Made by a program: the position numbers and the translations under genes | The notes under the pieces: generated by a model | What the model was told of the DNA's origin: nothing | Databases searched by the model: none | What the model saw: only the letters and a program-made list of their open reading frames with translations | Part shown: positions 26,806 to 38,328 of the stretch, piece by piece | Layout of the letters: every line of letters begins with the position of its first letter | Position numbering within the stretch: the first letter of the stretch is position 1 | Source: SHVZ01 sp041906305 | GTDB taxonomy: Bacteria; Pseudomonadota; Alphaproteobacteria; SHVZ01 | Direction of reading: 5' to 3' | NCBI GenBank assembly: GCA_041906305.1 | Contig: JAYRJL010000002.1 | Coordinates: 682,001 to 746,000 of the forward strand | Length of the DNA stretch: 64,000 nucleotides

Positions 26806-27811
26806 AGTGGATGGGCGCGCGGGCGACTTCTTCGCCGGCCGCGCGTTCGTCCTCGTCCGGCGAAGACTCGCGCAGGCGCTGCCGGTCGTCGTGCTGATCC
26901 TGGTCGGCAACTTCCTGCTGCTGAAGCTGGCCCCGGGCGATGCGGTCGATGCCTATATCGCAACCATCGGCGGCGGCGATGCCGGCGTGGTTGCACGCCT
27001 GCGCGCCGAGTACGGCCTCGACCAGCCGGCGATCGTCCAGCTCGGCCTCTATCTGTGGAAGGTACTTCGCCTCGATCTCGGCCAAGCCGTCCTCTACGGC
27101 CAGCCGGTGCTGACGCTGATCCTGGAGCGCCTGCCCAACACGCTGCTCCTGATGGCGAGCTCGGTCAGCCTTGCCTTCGGGCTCGGTGTCGTGCTCGGCG
27201 TCGCCGCTGCGCGCCGCGTCGGACGACCCGAGGATACGGCGATCATCACGCTCGGCCTCATCGTCTATGCGACGCCGGGATTCTGGCTCGGCCTGATGCT
27301 GATCGTGATCTTCTCGGTCAAGCTCGCCTGGCTGCCGCTGGCCGGCATAGAGACGATCGCCTCGACGCTCACGGGCTGGGAGCGCGTCCTCGACATCGCG
27401 CGCCATCTGGTGCTGCCGACCGTCTCGCTGGCGCTGATCTACGTCGCGATCTACATGCGGCTCATGCGCGCCGGGATGCTCGAGGTCTACGGCCTCGACT
27501 TCGTGCGCACCGCCAAGGCCAAGGGACTTACCGACGACCGGATCGCCTGGCGCCATGTGCTTCCGAACGCGATCCTGCCGATGGTGACGATGCTGGGCCT
27601 CCAGTTCGGCACGCTGCTCGGCGGCAGCGTCGTGATCGAGAGCGTGTTCTCGATCCCCGGCATCGGCCGCCTCGCCTTCGAGTCGGTGGTCAATCGCGAC
27701 CTCAACACCCTGCTCGGCATCGTCTTCATGAGCGCGTTGCTGGTGATCACGGTCAACCTGATCGTCGATCTCCTCTACGCCCAGCTCGATCCGAGGATCG
27801 AGAGCGCATGA
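26789..27811 (+). CDS. DppB-type ABC transporter permease
   Basis: 340 residues with six hydrophobic helices and the binding-protein-dependent transport motif: RAGMLEVYGLDFVRTAKAKGL then HVLPNAILP, followed by FSIPGIGRLAFESV. This is the DppB/OppB pattern. The ATG at 26789 overlaps the end of the solute-binding gene by 17 bases in another frame, and its TGA overlaps the next start as ATGA, so the three genes are one operon. The protein forms half of the inner-membrane channel with the permease at 27808. Confidence 0.92.
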   Translation: MSASPKVDGRAGDFFAGRAFVLVRRRLAQALPVVVLILVGNFLLLKLAPGDAVDAYIATIGGGDAGVVARLRAEYGLDQPAIVQLGLYLWKVLRLDLGQAVLYGQPVLTLILERLPNTLLLMASSVSLAFGLGVVLGVAAARRVGRPEDTAIITLGLIVYATPGFWLGLMLIVIFSVKLAWLPLAGIETIASTLTGWERVLDIARHLVLPTVSLALIYVAIYMRLMRAGMLEVYGLDFVRTAKAKGLTDDRIAWRHVLPNAILPMVTMLGLQFGTLLGGSVVIESVFSIPGIGRLAFESVVNRDLNTLLGIVFMSALLVITVNLIVDLLYAQLDPRIESA

Positions 27812-28647
27812 TGCACCGCGGCTTCGCCGAGCGCTTCACGACCAACCGCGGCGCGATCGTGGGCCTGGCGATCCTCGCTCTCGTTATCCTGGTCGCGGTC
27901 GCGTCTCCCTTGCTGTTCCCGGGCGATCCCCTCGACATCGTCGGCCGGCCACTGACCGAGCCGTTCGAGGACTGGCGCTTCCCTCTCGGCACCGATCGTC
28001 TCGGCCGCGACATCCTGGCCGGTCTCGCCCATGGCGCACGCGCCTCGCTGTTCGTGGGTCTGGTCGCCGCCCTCGGCGCGATCCTGATCGGCATCCTGAT
28101 CGGATCGGTCGCCGGATATTTCGGCGGCTGGATCGACGAGGCCTTGATGCGGCTGACCGAGACCTTCCAGACCGTGCCGGCGTTCATCCTGGCACTGGCC
28201 CTGATCGCGGTGATGGGGCCGGGCGTGGTCTCGATCGCGATCGCCATCGCGCTCGTCTCCTGGACCGGCCCCGCGCGCATCACCCGGGCCGAGTTCCTGA
28301 CCTTGAAGCAGCGCGAATTCGTCGCCGCGTCGAGGGTGCTGGGCCAGAGCAACGGCCACATCATCTTCCGCGACATCCTGCCCAATGCGCTGGCCCCGAT
28401 CATCGTTCTCGGCAGCGTCATCGTCGCCTCCGCCATCCTGATCGAGTCGGCCCTGTCGTATCTCGGCCTCGGCGACCCCAACCGGGCGACCTGGGGACAG
28501 ATGATCGCCAGCGGGCGTTCGGTATTCCGCTCCGCCTGGTACGTCTCGGCCATTCCCGGATTCGCGATCCTTCTGACCGTTCTCGCGGTCAGCCTGGTCG
28601 GCGAAGGCCTGACCGACGCAGCAAATCCCCGCACCGGCCGGCGGTAA
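27808..28647 (+). CDS. DppC-type ABC transporter permease
   Basis: 279 residues with the OppC N-terminal motif LGTDRLGRDILAGLAHGARASL and the EAA loop FVAASRVLGQSNGHII followed by DILPNALAPIIV. ATG at 27808 overlaps the preceding stop (ATGA). Together with the DppB-type protein it forms the channel of a peptide-like importer. The usual ATPase genes (dppD and dppF types) do not follow; uvrA begins 68 bases downstream. The transporter must therefore use ATPases encoded elsewhere, or those genes were lost. Confidence 0.92.
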   Translation: MMHRGFAERFTTNRGAIVGLAILALVILVAVASPLLFPGDPLDIVGRPLTEPFEDWRFPLGTDRLGRDILAGLAHGARASLFVGLVAALGAILIGILIGSVAGYFGGWIDEALMRLTETFQTVPAFILALALIAVMGPGVVSIAIAIALVSWTGPARITRAEFLTLKQREFVAASRVLGQSNGHIIFRDILPNALAPIIVLGSVIVASAILIESALSYLGLGDPNRATWGQMIASGRSVFRSAWYVSAIPGFAILLTVLAVSLVGEGLTDAANPRTGRR

Positions 28648-28683
28648 TCCCCATATATGCTGCGCCGCCGCAGCCGCGGTTGC

Positions 28684-28698
28684 GTTCTCAATATGTTC
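28684..28698 (+). promoter_or_regulatory. Alphaproteobacterial LexA (SOS) box upstream of uvrA
   Basis: The bases read GTTC, seven bases, GTTC exactly, which is the direct-repeat LexA operator described for alphaproteobacteria. It ends 17 bases before the uvrA ATG at 28716, a position where a repressor would cover the promoter. This makes uvrA a predicted SOS gene. It also argues against a TTG start at 28680, which would place the operator inside the coding region. Confidence 0.85.
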
Positions 28699-28715
28699 TT
28701 GCTATGGGATCGTGC

Positions 28716-31565
<2,850 letters not shown>

Positions 31566-31579
31566 GCACCCAGAAACGC

Positions 31580-31689
31580 CCTCACCCTTCGACAAGCTCA
31601 GAATGAGGGCGACTGAAATATCTTCGCGCTGGTCGACAGGGATTGAGACCTATCCATCCACCTCATCCTGAGCTTGTCGAAGGGTGAGG
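31580..31689. repeat. Inverted repeat, alphaproteobacterial extragenic palindrome type
   Basis: Two 29-base arms (31580-31608 and 31661-31689) are reverse complements with one mismatch, separated by 52 bases. The core CCTTCGACAAGCTCAG is a known kind of intergenic palindromic repeat found in many copies in proteobacterial genomes. It lies between the convergent uvrA and NIPSNAP genes and could fold into a long hairpin that ends or protects both transcripts. Confidence 0.8.
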
Positions 31690-31706
31690 TGGACGCTCCG
31701 ACCATC

Positions 31707-32051
31707 CTACTTTGATCCCACGTCGTCGGGACCGGAGAACTTGGCGCGGAAGAAGGGCGCTTCCTTCATTACCTTGTTCTCCATGTTCACGAAGTACTGG
31801 GACGACACCTTGATCCAGGCCTGCCAGGCCGGGTCGGCGGCCATCTTGCCGCGGCGTTCGTCACGCTCGGCGAGGTTCTCATAGGCCCATATGTGGACGA
31901 TCTGGTTCAATGGCCCGATCTCGGTGAAGAAGTAGCCCTGCAACCGTCCGAGATGCTTGATCTGCACCTTGAGGCCCATCTCCTCGTACTTGGCGAGGTA
32001 TTCGGGAAGCGTGCCGGGCTTCAGGGTGTAGGTGCGGTGGTCGACGATCAT
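31707..32051 (-). CDS. NIPSNAP family protein
   Basis: 114 residues with the NIPSNAP pattern: MIVDHRTYTLKPGTLPEYLAKYE at the start, then GYFFTEIGPLNQIVHIWAYENL, and R-rich LAERDERRGKMAADPAW. These are small dimeric alpha-beta barrel proteins of uncertain function that often lie next to catabolic enzymes. It is the last gene of a four-gene operon after the SDR (11-base gap), following the acyl-CoA synthetase and hydrolase genes. A function in degradation of an aromatic or acyl compound is inferred from context only. Confidence 0.85.
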   Translation of the reverse strand: MIVDHRTYTLKPGTLPEYLAKYEEMGLKVQIKHLGRLQGYFFTEIGPLNQIVHIWAYENLAERDERRGKMAADPAWQAWIKVSSQYFVNMENKVMKEAPFFRAKFSGPDDVGSK

Positions 32052-32062
32052 CGGGGACCTCT

Positions 32063-32821
32063 CTAGAGCGGATTGACGGAATGGCCGCCGTCCACGACGA
32101 GGACGGCGCCGGTCATGTAGCGCGACGCATCGGACACGAGCAACAGCAGCGGCCCGTCCAGGTCCTCTGGCCGGCCTAGCCGGCGCTGCGGGATGCGGCG
32201 GACCAGGTCTTCGCCGGCCTTGCTTGCGAAGAAGTCGGCATTGAGCTCGGTCTCGATGTAGCCAGGCGCCAGCGCATTCACGCGGACCTTTGATCGTGCG
32301 AGCTCGACCGCCAGGTTCTTGGTCAGGTGGATCAGACCGGCCTTGGAGGCGGCGTAGGCCGAGATGTGCCCGCCGGTGCGCAGCCCCGCGATCGACGCGA
32401 TGTTGACGATCGAGCCGCCGCCGGTTTCCGCCATGTGCTTGGCCGCCGCCTGCGCGACCAGGAAGGCGCCGCGAAGGTTGGTCGCGATCGTCATGTCCCA
32501 GTCGGTGACCGAGAGCTCGAGCGCCGGCTTGGCGACGACGATGCCGGCATTGTTGACCAGGATGTCGATGCCGACCATCGCGTCCGCGATCTGGGCGACA
32601 GCCTTGCCGACACTCACCTCGTCGGTGACGTCGAGCTCGACCATCAGCGCCTCGCCACCCCCGGCGCGGATCTCCTCGGCCAGCGAGACGAGCTTGTCCA
32701 TGCGCCGGGCCCCGATTGCGACCCTCGCGCCGGACTTCGCCAGGAGCTTCGCAAAATGGCGACCGAGGCCGGATGAGGCACCGGTGATCAGCGCGGTCTT
32801 GCCGGTGAGATCGGGCGTCAT
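32063..32821 (-). CDS. Short-chain dehydrogenase/reductase
   Basis: 252 residues, a classical SDR. The nucleotide motif is TGASSGLGRHFAK near residue 14, NNAG near 92, catalytic Ser in NIASIAGL, and the YxxxK pair in YAASKAGLIHLTKN. The C-terminal SRYMTGAVLVVDGGHSV is usual. It would use NAD(P)H for a hydroxyl or keto substrate. It sits ten bases after the alpha/beta hydrolase gene and before the NIPSNAP gene; the operon suggests oxidation of a 3-hydroxyacyl-type compound (inference). Confidence 0.9.
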   Translation of the reverse strand: MTPDLTGKTALITGASSGLGRHFAKLLAKSGARVAIGARRMDKLVSLAEEIRAGGGEALMVELDVTDEVSVGKAVAQIADAMVGIDILVNNAGIVVAKPALELSVTDWDMTIATNLRGAFLVAQAAAKHMAETGGGSIVNIASIAGLRTGGHISAYAASKAGLIHLTKNLAVELARSKVRVNALAPGYIETELNADFFASKAGEDLVRRIPQRRLGRPEDLDGPLLLLVSDASRYMTGAVLVVDGGHSVNPL

Positions 32822-32831
32822 CGCATCCTCC

Positions 32832-34211
32832 TCATGCCGGCGGGTCGAAGGCGAAGAGGATGTCGACGCGGTCTGTCGAGAGCTCTTTGCCGTCGAGGAA
32901 GCGGGTCATCTCGTCCTCGCAGGCCGAGCGCTCGCCGGACCACGAGCCGGTGTCATGCGAAGCGTTGCCGATCACGAGCTTCCGGCCGTTCCTGAATCCC
33001 GGCAGCAGCTCGTCGGCATTCGAGACCGGCGTGCGGCCGTCCAGCGTGCCGACATGCATCAGGGTCGGCACGTCGCTGACCAGTGGCCCTCGAAATTCCT
33101 CGCCCGCATCGGGCAGGCCAAGGCCGTCGCCGACGTCGGGGAACGGCAGGTTGATCGCATCGCCGAGCAGCGCGGTCTTCGCCTCCTCGCGAATGCGGGC
33201 GAGCCGCTGAGGCGTGGCGCCTGAGGCCACGTCCATTACCACCGACATGAAGTTGAAGGCCGGCCGCCGGCGCCGCGCGAGGGCAGTCTCGCCGAGCCAG
33301 CGCCAGTCGCCCTTGGTCATCGCCTGGATGTTGGCGGGCAACGCCTTGAGCGCCGGGGTCGCGCCCAGCGTGTCGGCGACCGCCATCTGCAGGTCCCAGT
33401 CGCCGACCGTGACCTCGGCCTCGCCGCCGCGGCGCCTGTCCTTGACCGTCACGCACTTCGGCGCGCGGCGGAGACCGTTCAGAAGATCGGCAAGCGCCGC
33501 GACCAGGCTCGGCAGCACCGGCTTCCAGCGCGGATCCAACGCGAGCGTGCGATCCAGCTCGCCCAGCGCCTTGTCGACGTTGCCCGGCAGCTTGAACGTA
33601 TGGTCCGGCCCCTCTGAGCCGCCGGCGATCGCGCGGTCGATGAAAGCGCCGTGCCGCCTTATCACCGAGAAGCAGAGATGAGAGCCGTAGCTGTAGCCGA
33701 CCGGGCTCATGCGGTCGTAGCCGAGCGCCCGGCGGAGATCGTCCACGTCATCGGCGCTGTCGGCCGTGGTGTAACCGGCGGGATCGACGCCGCGCTCTCC
33801 CCAGTAGGCCATGGACTTCCGCGCCAGATCGCGGCTCGCCTCGACATAGGCAGCACGGCTTCCGGGTTGGTTCATCGGCAGGTCGAAGAAGAACGGCGGC
33901 GACAGTTCCGGCCGAGACTGGCCGACGCCGCGCTGGTCAAACAGGATCACATCGCGATCCTCGGCCCAGCGCCGCCAGCGCGAGAGCCGGCCCATCGATC
34001 CGGCGATGCCGGCCGAGCCCGGCCCGCCGGCGAGCCAGATCACCGGCGGCTTCGGCTTCGCGTTCGCTGTCTTGAGGCGCACGAAGGCGATCTGGATGGA
34101 ACGGCTGCCCGGCTTGCCGCGCACTTCCGGCACAAGCAACTGCCCCCACTCCGCGGCGACGCGCGTACCGTCCGTGCCGTGCAGGACATGCGGGAACAAG
34201 GTCGGTGTCAC
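32832..34211 (-). CDS. Alpha/beta hydrolase of the proline-iminopeptidase / S33 type
   Basis: About 459 residues from GTG at 34211, which overlaps the stop of the acyl-CoA synthetase gene by four bases (GTGA). The oxyanion segment VIWLAGGPGSAGIAGSMG and the nucleophile elbow GYSYGSHLC are visible. A C-terminal TAP-like region (GPLVSDVPTLMHVGTLDGRTPVSN) contributes the Asp and His. No signal peptide is evident. Such enzymes cleave N-terminal residues or ester/amide bonds; the substrate is unknown. Its place between an acyl-CoA synthetase and an SDR suggests it acts on a xenobiotic or lipid-like amide or ester (inference). Confidence 0.8.
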   Translation of the reverse strand: MTPTLFPHVLHGTDGTRVAAEWGQLLVPEVRGKPGSRSIQIAFVRLKTANAKPKPPVIWLAGGPGSAGIAGSMGRLSRWRRWAEDRDVILFDQRGVGQSRPELSPPFFFDLPMNQPGSRAAYVEASRDLARKSMAYWGERGVDPAGYTTADSADDVDDLRRALGYDRMSPVGYSYGSHLCFSVIRRHGAFIDRAIAGGSEGPDHTFKLPGNVDKALGELDRTLALDPRWKPVLPSLVAALADLLNGLRRAPKCVTVKDRRRGGEAEVTVGDWDLQMAVADTLGATPALKALPANIQAMTKGDWRWLGETALARRRRPAFNFMSVVMDVASGATPQRLARIREEAKTALLGDAINLPFPDVGDGLGLPDAGEEFRGPLVSDVPTLMHVGTLDGRTPVSNADELLPGFRNGRKLVIGNASHDTGSWSGERSACEDEMTRFLDGKELSTDRVDILFAFDPPA

Positions 34212-35848
34212 TCTTGCCGCTCTCCCAAGGCCCGCGCCTGCTCGCGCAGCTGGAACTTCTGGATCTTGCCGGTCGAGGTCTTCGGCAGCGGGCCGAACAC
34301 CACGGTGCGAGGCACCTTGTAGCGCGCCAGCCGCTCGCGGCAGAAGGCGATGACGCCGGCCTCGTCGGTCGACGCCGCTTCGGGCTTCAAGGTGACGAAG
34401 GCGCAGGGGCTCTCGCCCCACTTCGCGTCGGGCCGCGCGACCACCGCCGCCTCCATCACCTGCGGATGGCGATAGAGCACCTCCTCGACCTCGAGCGACG
34501 AGATGTTCTCGCCGCCCGAGATGATGATGTCCTTGGCGCGGTCCTTGATCTCGACATAGCCGTCAGGATGCTTCACCGCGAGGTCGCCGGTGTGGAACCA
34601 GCCGCCGCGGAAGGCCTCGTCGCTGGCATCGCGGTTCTTGAGGTACCCCTTCATCACCGTGTTGCCGCGCAGAACCAGCTCGCCGAGCGTCGTGCCATCG
34701 GCCGGCACAGGCGTCATCGCACCGGGATCGAGCACGTCCTGGCCGGACATCGTCAGCAGGTTCACGCCCTGCCGCGCAACCTTGAGCGCTTGCGCGTCCG
34801 CATCGAGCCCGTTCCACTCGTCCTGCCAGGCGCAGAGGGTCGAAGGGCCGTAGACCTCGGTCAGGCCGTAGAGATGCGTGACGTGGAAGCCCATCGCCGA
34901 CATCGCGGCGATCACCGGCGACGGTGGTGCGGCGCCGCCGGTCGCGACCTCGACCGTGTGGTCGAAGCGGCGCTTCACGCTCTCATGCGCATGGATCAGC
35001 ATGCCGAGCACGATCGGCGCGCCGCAGAGGTGGGTGACGCGATGCTCGGCGATCGCCGGGAAGATAAGTGCGGGGTCGACCTTTCGCAGGCACACATGCG
35101 TCCCCCCGACCGCCGTCACCGCCCAGGTGTAGCACCAGCCGTTGCAGTGGAACATCGGCAGGGTCCAGAGATAGACAGTCTCCGGCCCCAGGCCGAAGGT
35201 GATCGCGTTCCCCATCGCGTTGAGGAAGGCGCCGCGATGATGGACGACGACGCCCTTGGGATTGCCGGTCGTGCCCGAGGTGTAGTTGAGGCCGATCGCC
35301 TGCCACTCGTCCTTCGGCCACTCCCAGGCGTGGTCCGGGTCGCCTTCGGCGAGGAACGCCTCGTAGGTGAGATCGCCGACCCCGCCGCCGGCCGGCCCCA
35401 GCGGGTCGGCGATGTCGACCACCAGCGGCTTATGTTCGAGGCCTTCCAGGGCCGCGCGCGCCACCTCGGCGCAGTCGCGGTCGACCAGGAAAGCCTTGGC
35501 GCCGGAATGTCGCAAGATGAAGCCGACGGTCGCGGCGTCGAGCCTGGCATTGATCGCGTTCAGCACGGCGCCAGCCATCGGCACGCCGTAATGCGCCTCC
35601 AGCAGCGCCGGGATGTTCGGCGCCAGCACCGAAACCGTGTCGCCCGGCCCGATTCCCCGGCGCTCGAGCGCGCTCGCCAAGCGGGCACAGCGTCGCCCGA
35701 GCTCGCCGTAGGTGGTCCGGTGCAGCCCATGGATCACCGCCACCTTGTCCGGCCAGACCCGGGCCGCCCGTTCGAGGAACGACAGCGGCGTCAGCGCCAC
35801 GTGGTTCGCCTCGTTCGGGTCCAGGCCTTGATCGTAGATCGAGGTCAT
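34208..35848 (-). CDS. Acyl-CoA synthetase / AMP-dependent ligase
   Basis: About 546 residues from ATG at 35848. The adenylation motif YTSGTTGNPKGVV and the later YGLTEVYGP are clear, with the C-terminal TGDLAVKHPDGYVEIKDRAKD and K-containing PLPKTSTGKIQK. The family activates fatty or aryl acids with ATP and CoA; this member most resembles the medium/long-chain AcsA-like group. It is the first gene of a four-gene minus-strand operon. A further in-frame GTG at 35854 lies just upstream. The 80 bases to the divergent DsbA-family gene at 35929 hold the promoter region. Confidence 0.9.
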   Translation of the reverse strand: MTSIYDQGLDPNEANHVALTPLSFLERAARVWPDKVAVIHGLHRTTYGELGRRCARLASALERRGIGPGDTVSVLAPNIPALLEAHYGVPMAGAVLNAINARLDAATVGFILRHSGAKAFLVDRDCAEVARAALEGLEHKPLVVDIADPLGPAGGGVGDLTYEAFLAEGDPDHAWEWPKDEWQAIGLNYTSGTTGNPKGVVVHHRGAFLNAMGNAITFGLGPETVYLWTLPMFHCNGWCYTWAVTAVGGTHVCLRKVDPALIFPAIAEHRVTHLCGAPIVLGMLIHAHESVKRRFDHTVEVATGGAAPPSPVIAAMSAMGFHVTHLYGLTEVYGPSTLCAWQDEWNGLDADAQALKVARQGVNLLTMSGQDVLDPGAMTPVPADGTTLGELVLRGNTVMKGYLKNRDASDEAFRGGWFHTGDLAVKHPDGYVEIKDRAKDIIISGGENISSLEVEEVLYRHPQVMEAAVVARPDAKWGESPCAFVTLKPEAASTDEAGVIAFCRERLARYKVPRTVVFGPLPKTSTGKIQKFQLREQARALGERQE

Positions 35849-35928
35849 CCCCACATGCTCATGATGGCTCGGGCGGCGGTCAAGCGATGGTGCGAGACGG
35901 CGGCACGTCCGGGCGGTAGGCTCGCCTC

Positions 35929-36567
35929 ATGCGCTTCGACATCTTCTCCGACGTCGTCTGCCCGTGGTGCTATATCGGCAAGCGGCGTTTCGGCCGCGCC
36001 CTCGACACGCGCCCCGACATCCAGCCCGACATTGCCTGGCGGGCATTCCAGCTGAACCCGGACATGCCGCGCGAGGGCATGGACCGCGCCGAGTACATGG
36101 CGATGAAGTTCGGCAGCGGCCGCAAGGCCGACGAGATCTATCGCCGGGTGACCGAGGCCGGTACCGCCGAAGGCATCGACTTCCGCTTCGACAAGATCAA
36201 GCGCACGCCGAACACCACGGACGCCCATCGCCTTCTCCTCTACGCCCAGGGTGCCAAGCGCCAGGAAGCGATGCTCAACCGCCTGTTCGAGGGATACTTC
36301 ACCGAGGGTGCCGATATCGGCGACACCGAGACGCTGACCGCGCTCGCCGGCGAGGCCGGGTTCGAGCCGACTGCCGTCCGCGAGTTCCTGACCGGCGAGC
36401 AGGGCCGCGAGCAGGTCATGGAGGACCTCTCGCTCGCCTACAAGATGGGCATCACCGGCGTCCCCTGCTTCATCCTGGAGGGGCGCTATGCGCTTCCCGG
36501 CGCGCACGAGCCGGAGGCGTTCCAGCCGATGTTCGACCTCGCCAAGCAGGAGCAGCCGGCGTCCTAG
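35929..36567 (+). CDS. DsbA-family oxidoreductase (FrnE / HCCA-isomerase-like)
   Basis: 212 residues of the DsbA superfamily with the CxxC site Cys11-Pro-Trp-Cys14 in SDVVCPWCYIGKRR and a cis-proline region GITGVPCFILEGRY. No signal peptide is present, so it is cytoplasmic, as are the FrnE-like members. It is presumed to be a disulfide or glutathione-dependent oxidoreductase or isomerase. It ends by sharing CTAG at 36564-36567 with the stop of the convergent permease gene. Confidence 0.9.
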   Translation: MRFDIFSDVVCPWCYIGKRRFGRALDTRPDIQPDIAWRAFQLNPDMPREGMDRAEYMAMKFGSGRKADEIYRRVTEAGTAEGIDFRFDKIKRTPNTTDAHRLLLYAQGAKRQEAMLNRLFEGYFTEGADIGDTETLTALAGEAGFEPTAVREFLTGEQGREQVMEDLSLAYKMGITGVPCFILEGRYALPGAHEPEAFQPMFDLAKQEQPAS

Positions 36568-37367
36568 GCGCCGACTTTGGCGAGCACGTCGGCCTTCAGG
36601 AAGCGCTCGACGAAGAGCATGAAGCCGACCGACGGGATCAGCAGGATCAGCGCGGTGATCGCCGCGATCTGGTAGTTGCCGGCGACCGAGGCGGTGAACA
36701 TCAGCAGCGGCAAGGTCGTCACGTCCGGCACGCCGACGAAAAAAGTGCCGGTGAACTCGTCGAGCGATTCCAGGAAGACGAAGATCGCGGACGCGACGAT
36801 ACCGGGCGCCGCCAGCGGCAGTGTCACGGTGAAGAAGGCGCGGAGTGCGCCGGCGCCCATGTTCCGGGCGGCGAGCTCGAGGTCGCGGTCGACTGCGGCG
36901 AAGGCGGCGGAAGCGATCCACACCGCGAAGACCAGACCATGCACCGCATGCACCAGCACGACGCCGGCGATCGTGCCGTTGAGGCCGATCGTATAGAAGA
37001 TCCGCGCCACGTTGATGTAGACGGCGACCGACGGGAACGCCTGCGGCAGCAGGAACGCCAGCATGATGAGGCTGCGGAACGGCAGCGACAACCGCGCCAA
37101 CGCATAACCCGCCGGCACCGCGAGCGCCAGACTTACCACGACGGTCAGCAGCGCGATCACCACCGACGTGCCGAGTGACAGCAATGCGTCCGAGCTCGGC
37201 TTGAAAACCTGGTACCAGAACTTGAGGCCGTAGACGACCGGCAGCTTGAAAGGGAAGTACCACTGCTCGGCGAAAGCCCAGAGGCCGAGGTTCGCAAGCG
37301 GACCGAAGATCGCGAACGCGATCAATCCCAGGATGATCCCACGCGGTATCCAGCCGAGCGCGGTCAC
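36564..37367 (-). CDS. ABC transporter permease (PotC type)
   Basis: 267 residues from GTG at 37367, which overlaps the upstream permease stop by four bases (GTGA). It has six membrane segments and the EAA-loop ELAARNMGAGALRAFFTVTLPLA. It forms the channel together with the permease at 37364, in the manner of spermidine/putrescine and iron importers. It is the last gene of the ATPase-SBP-permease-permease set. Confidence 0.9.
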   Translation of the reverse strand: MTALGWIPRGIILGLIAFAIFGPLANLGLWAFAEQWYFPFKLPVVYGLKFWYQVFKPSSDALLSLGTSVVIALLTVVVSLALAVPAGYALARLSLPFRSLIMLAFLLPQAFPSVAVYINVARIFYTIGLNGTIAGVVLVHAVHGLVFAVWIASAAFAAVDRDLELAARNMGAGALRAFFTVTLPLAAPGIVASAIFVFLESLDEFTGTFFVGVPDVTTLPLLMFTASVAGNYQIAAITALILLIPSVGFMLFVERFLKADVLAKVGA

Positions 37368-38197
37368 GGACGGCCTCCTTCGCGGATGCCACGGCGGAGA
37401 TAGATCCAGGCGACCGCGCCCGTCATCAGGTATGAGAGCACGCCGAGGGCATTGGCGGTGCCGTAGTCGCCATAGGCGTTGATGCGGAAGGCCATGTCGA
37501 CCGTCATCATCGTCGGCGACTCGCCGGTCAGCATGATCGGCACGCTCAGCACCGACATCATGGTGACGAAGGAGAGGATCAATGCCACCACCAGCGTGGT
37601 CGCGATCTGCGGCACCACGATCTCGACCAGGACGCGCAGCCGGCCGGCACCGAGGTTGCGCGCCGCCTCGATGGTCGAGCGGTCGAGCGATGCCATCGCG
37701 CCGGCGACGAGAAGCGCCACGAACGGCGTCTGCTTCCACACGAACGTGATGACCACGCCGCGCCAGTCGAGCAGGCTCGTGGTCTGGATCGGCTCGAGGA
37801 TACCCGCCGCCACCAGCGTGTTGTTCATCAGGCCGTTCTTGGCGACGAAGGTGCGCATGCATTGCGCCGCGACGATGAACGGAATGAACAGCGGCCAGCG
37901 GTAGAGCCATTTGAGGATGGCGACCGCACGCGGACTCTCGCCGAGGGTGAGGTACCCGCCGATGGCGATCGCGAGCGCGCCGCAGAGCAGCGTCGAGAGC
38001 CCGATGATCACCAGGGTGAAGCCGATGTCGAGCGAGTAGAGTTCGAAGGCGCGCCCAAAGTTGGCCAGCGTGGGCTGCCCGTCCTTCGTGGTGAAGGCGG
38101 TCGCGACCGAGAATCCCAGCGGATAGACGAAGAGCGCGCCGACGGCGAGAAGCGCCGGCGCGACGAGCAGGAAGCCGAAGAGGCGCTGGTTACGCAT
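37364..38197 (-). CDS. ABC transporter permease (PotB type)
   Basis: 277 residues with six hydrophobic segments and EAA-loop EAARNLGAGRLRVLVEIVVPQIA. The start at 38197 faces the binding-protein gene across 131 bases that contain a palindromic repeat. It forms a heterodimeric channel with the product of the next gene, which overlaps it by four bases. The pair belongs to the family that takes up polyamines, iron or related compounds. Confidence 0.9.
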   Translation of the reverse strand: MRNQRLFGFLLVAPALLAVGALFVYPLGFSVATAFTTKDGQPTLANFGRAFELYSLDIGFTLVIIGLSTLLCGALAIAIGGYLTLGESPRAVAILKWLYRWPLFIPFIVAAQCMRTFVAKNGLMNNTLVAAGILEPIQTTSLLDWRGVVITFVWKQTPFVALLVAGAMASLDRSTIEAARNLGAGRLRVLVEIVVPQIATTLVVALILSFVTMMSVLSVPIMLTGESPTMMTVDMAFRINAYGDYGTANALGVLSYLMTGAVAWIYLRRGIREGGRP

Positions 38198-38208
38198 TGC
38201 GAGTCACG

Positions 38209-38305
38209 CCCCCCACCCCACCCTCCCCCACGCTCCACGGGGGGAGGGAGTACGAGACGCCTCGTGTCCCCTCCCCCCTTTGTGGGGGAGGGATAGGGTG
38301 GGGGG
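38209..38305. repeat. GC-rich palindromic repeat within the ABC operon
   Basis: A C-rich arm (38209-38231) and a G-rich arm (38282-38305) are near-complementary, with a nested hairpin in between (CCCTCCCCCCTTTGTGGGGGAGGG). This is the second class of extragenic palindrome in the window, unlike the one after uvrA. It sits between the binding-protein and permease genes, where it could attenuate expression of the permeases. Confidence 0.7.
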
Positions 38306-38328
38306 ACGGTGCAAACGAAAGAGGTGGC

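Noticed and set aside
34205..36055. A 616-codon frame antisense to the acyl-CoA synthetase
   Set aside because: Antisense shadow of a clear AMP-ligase gene.
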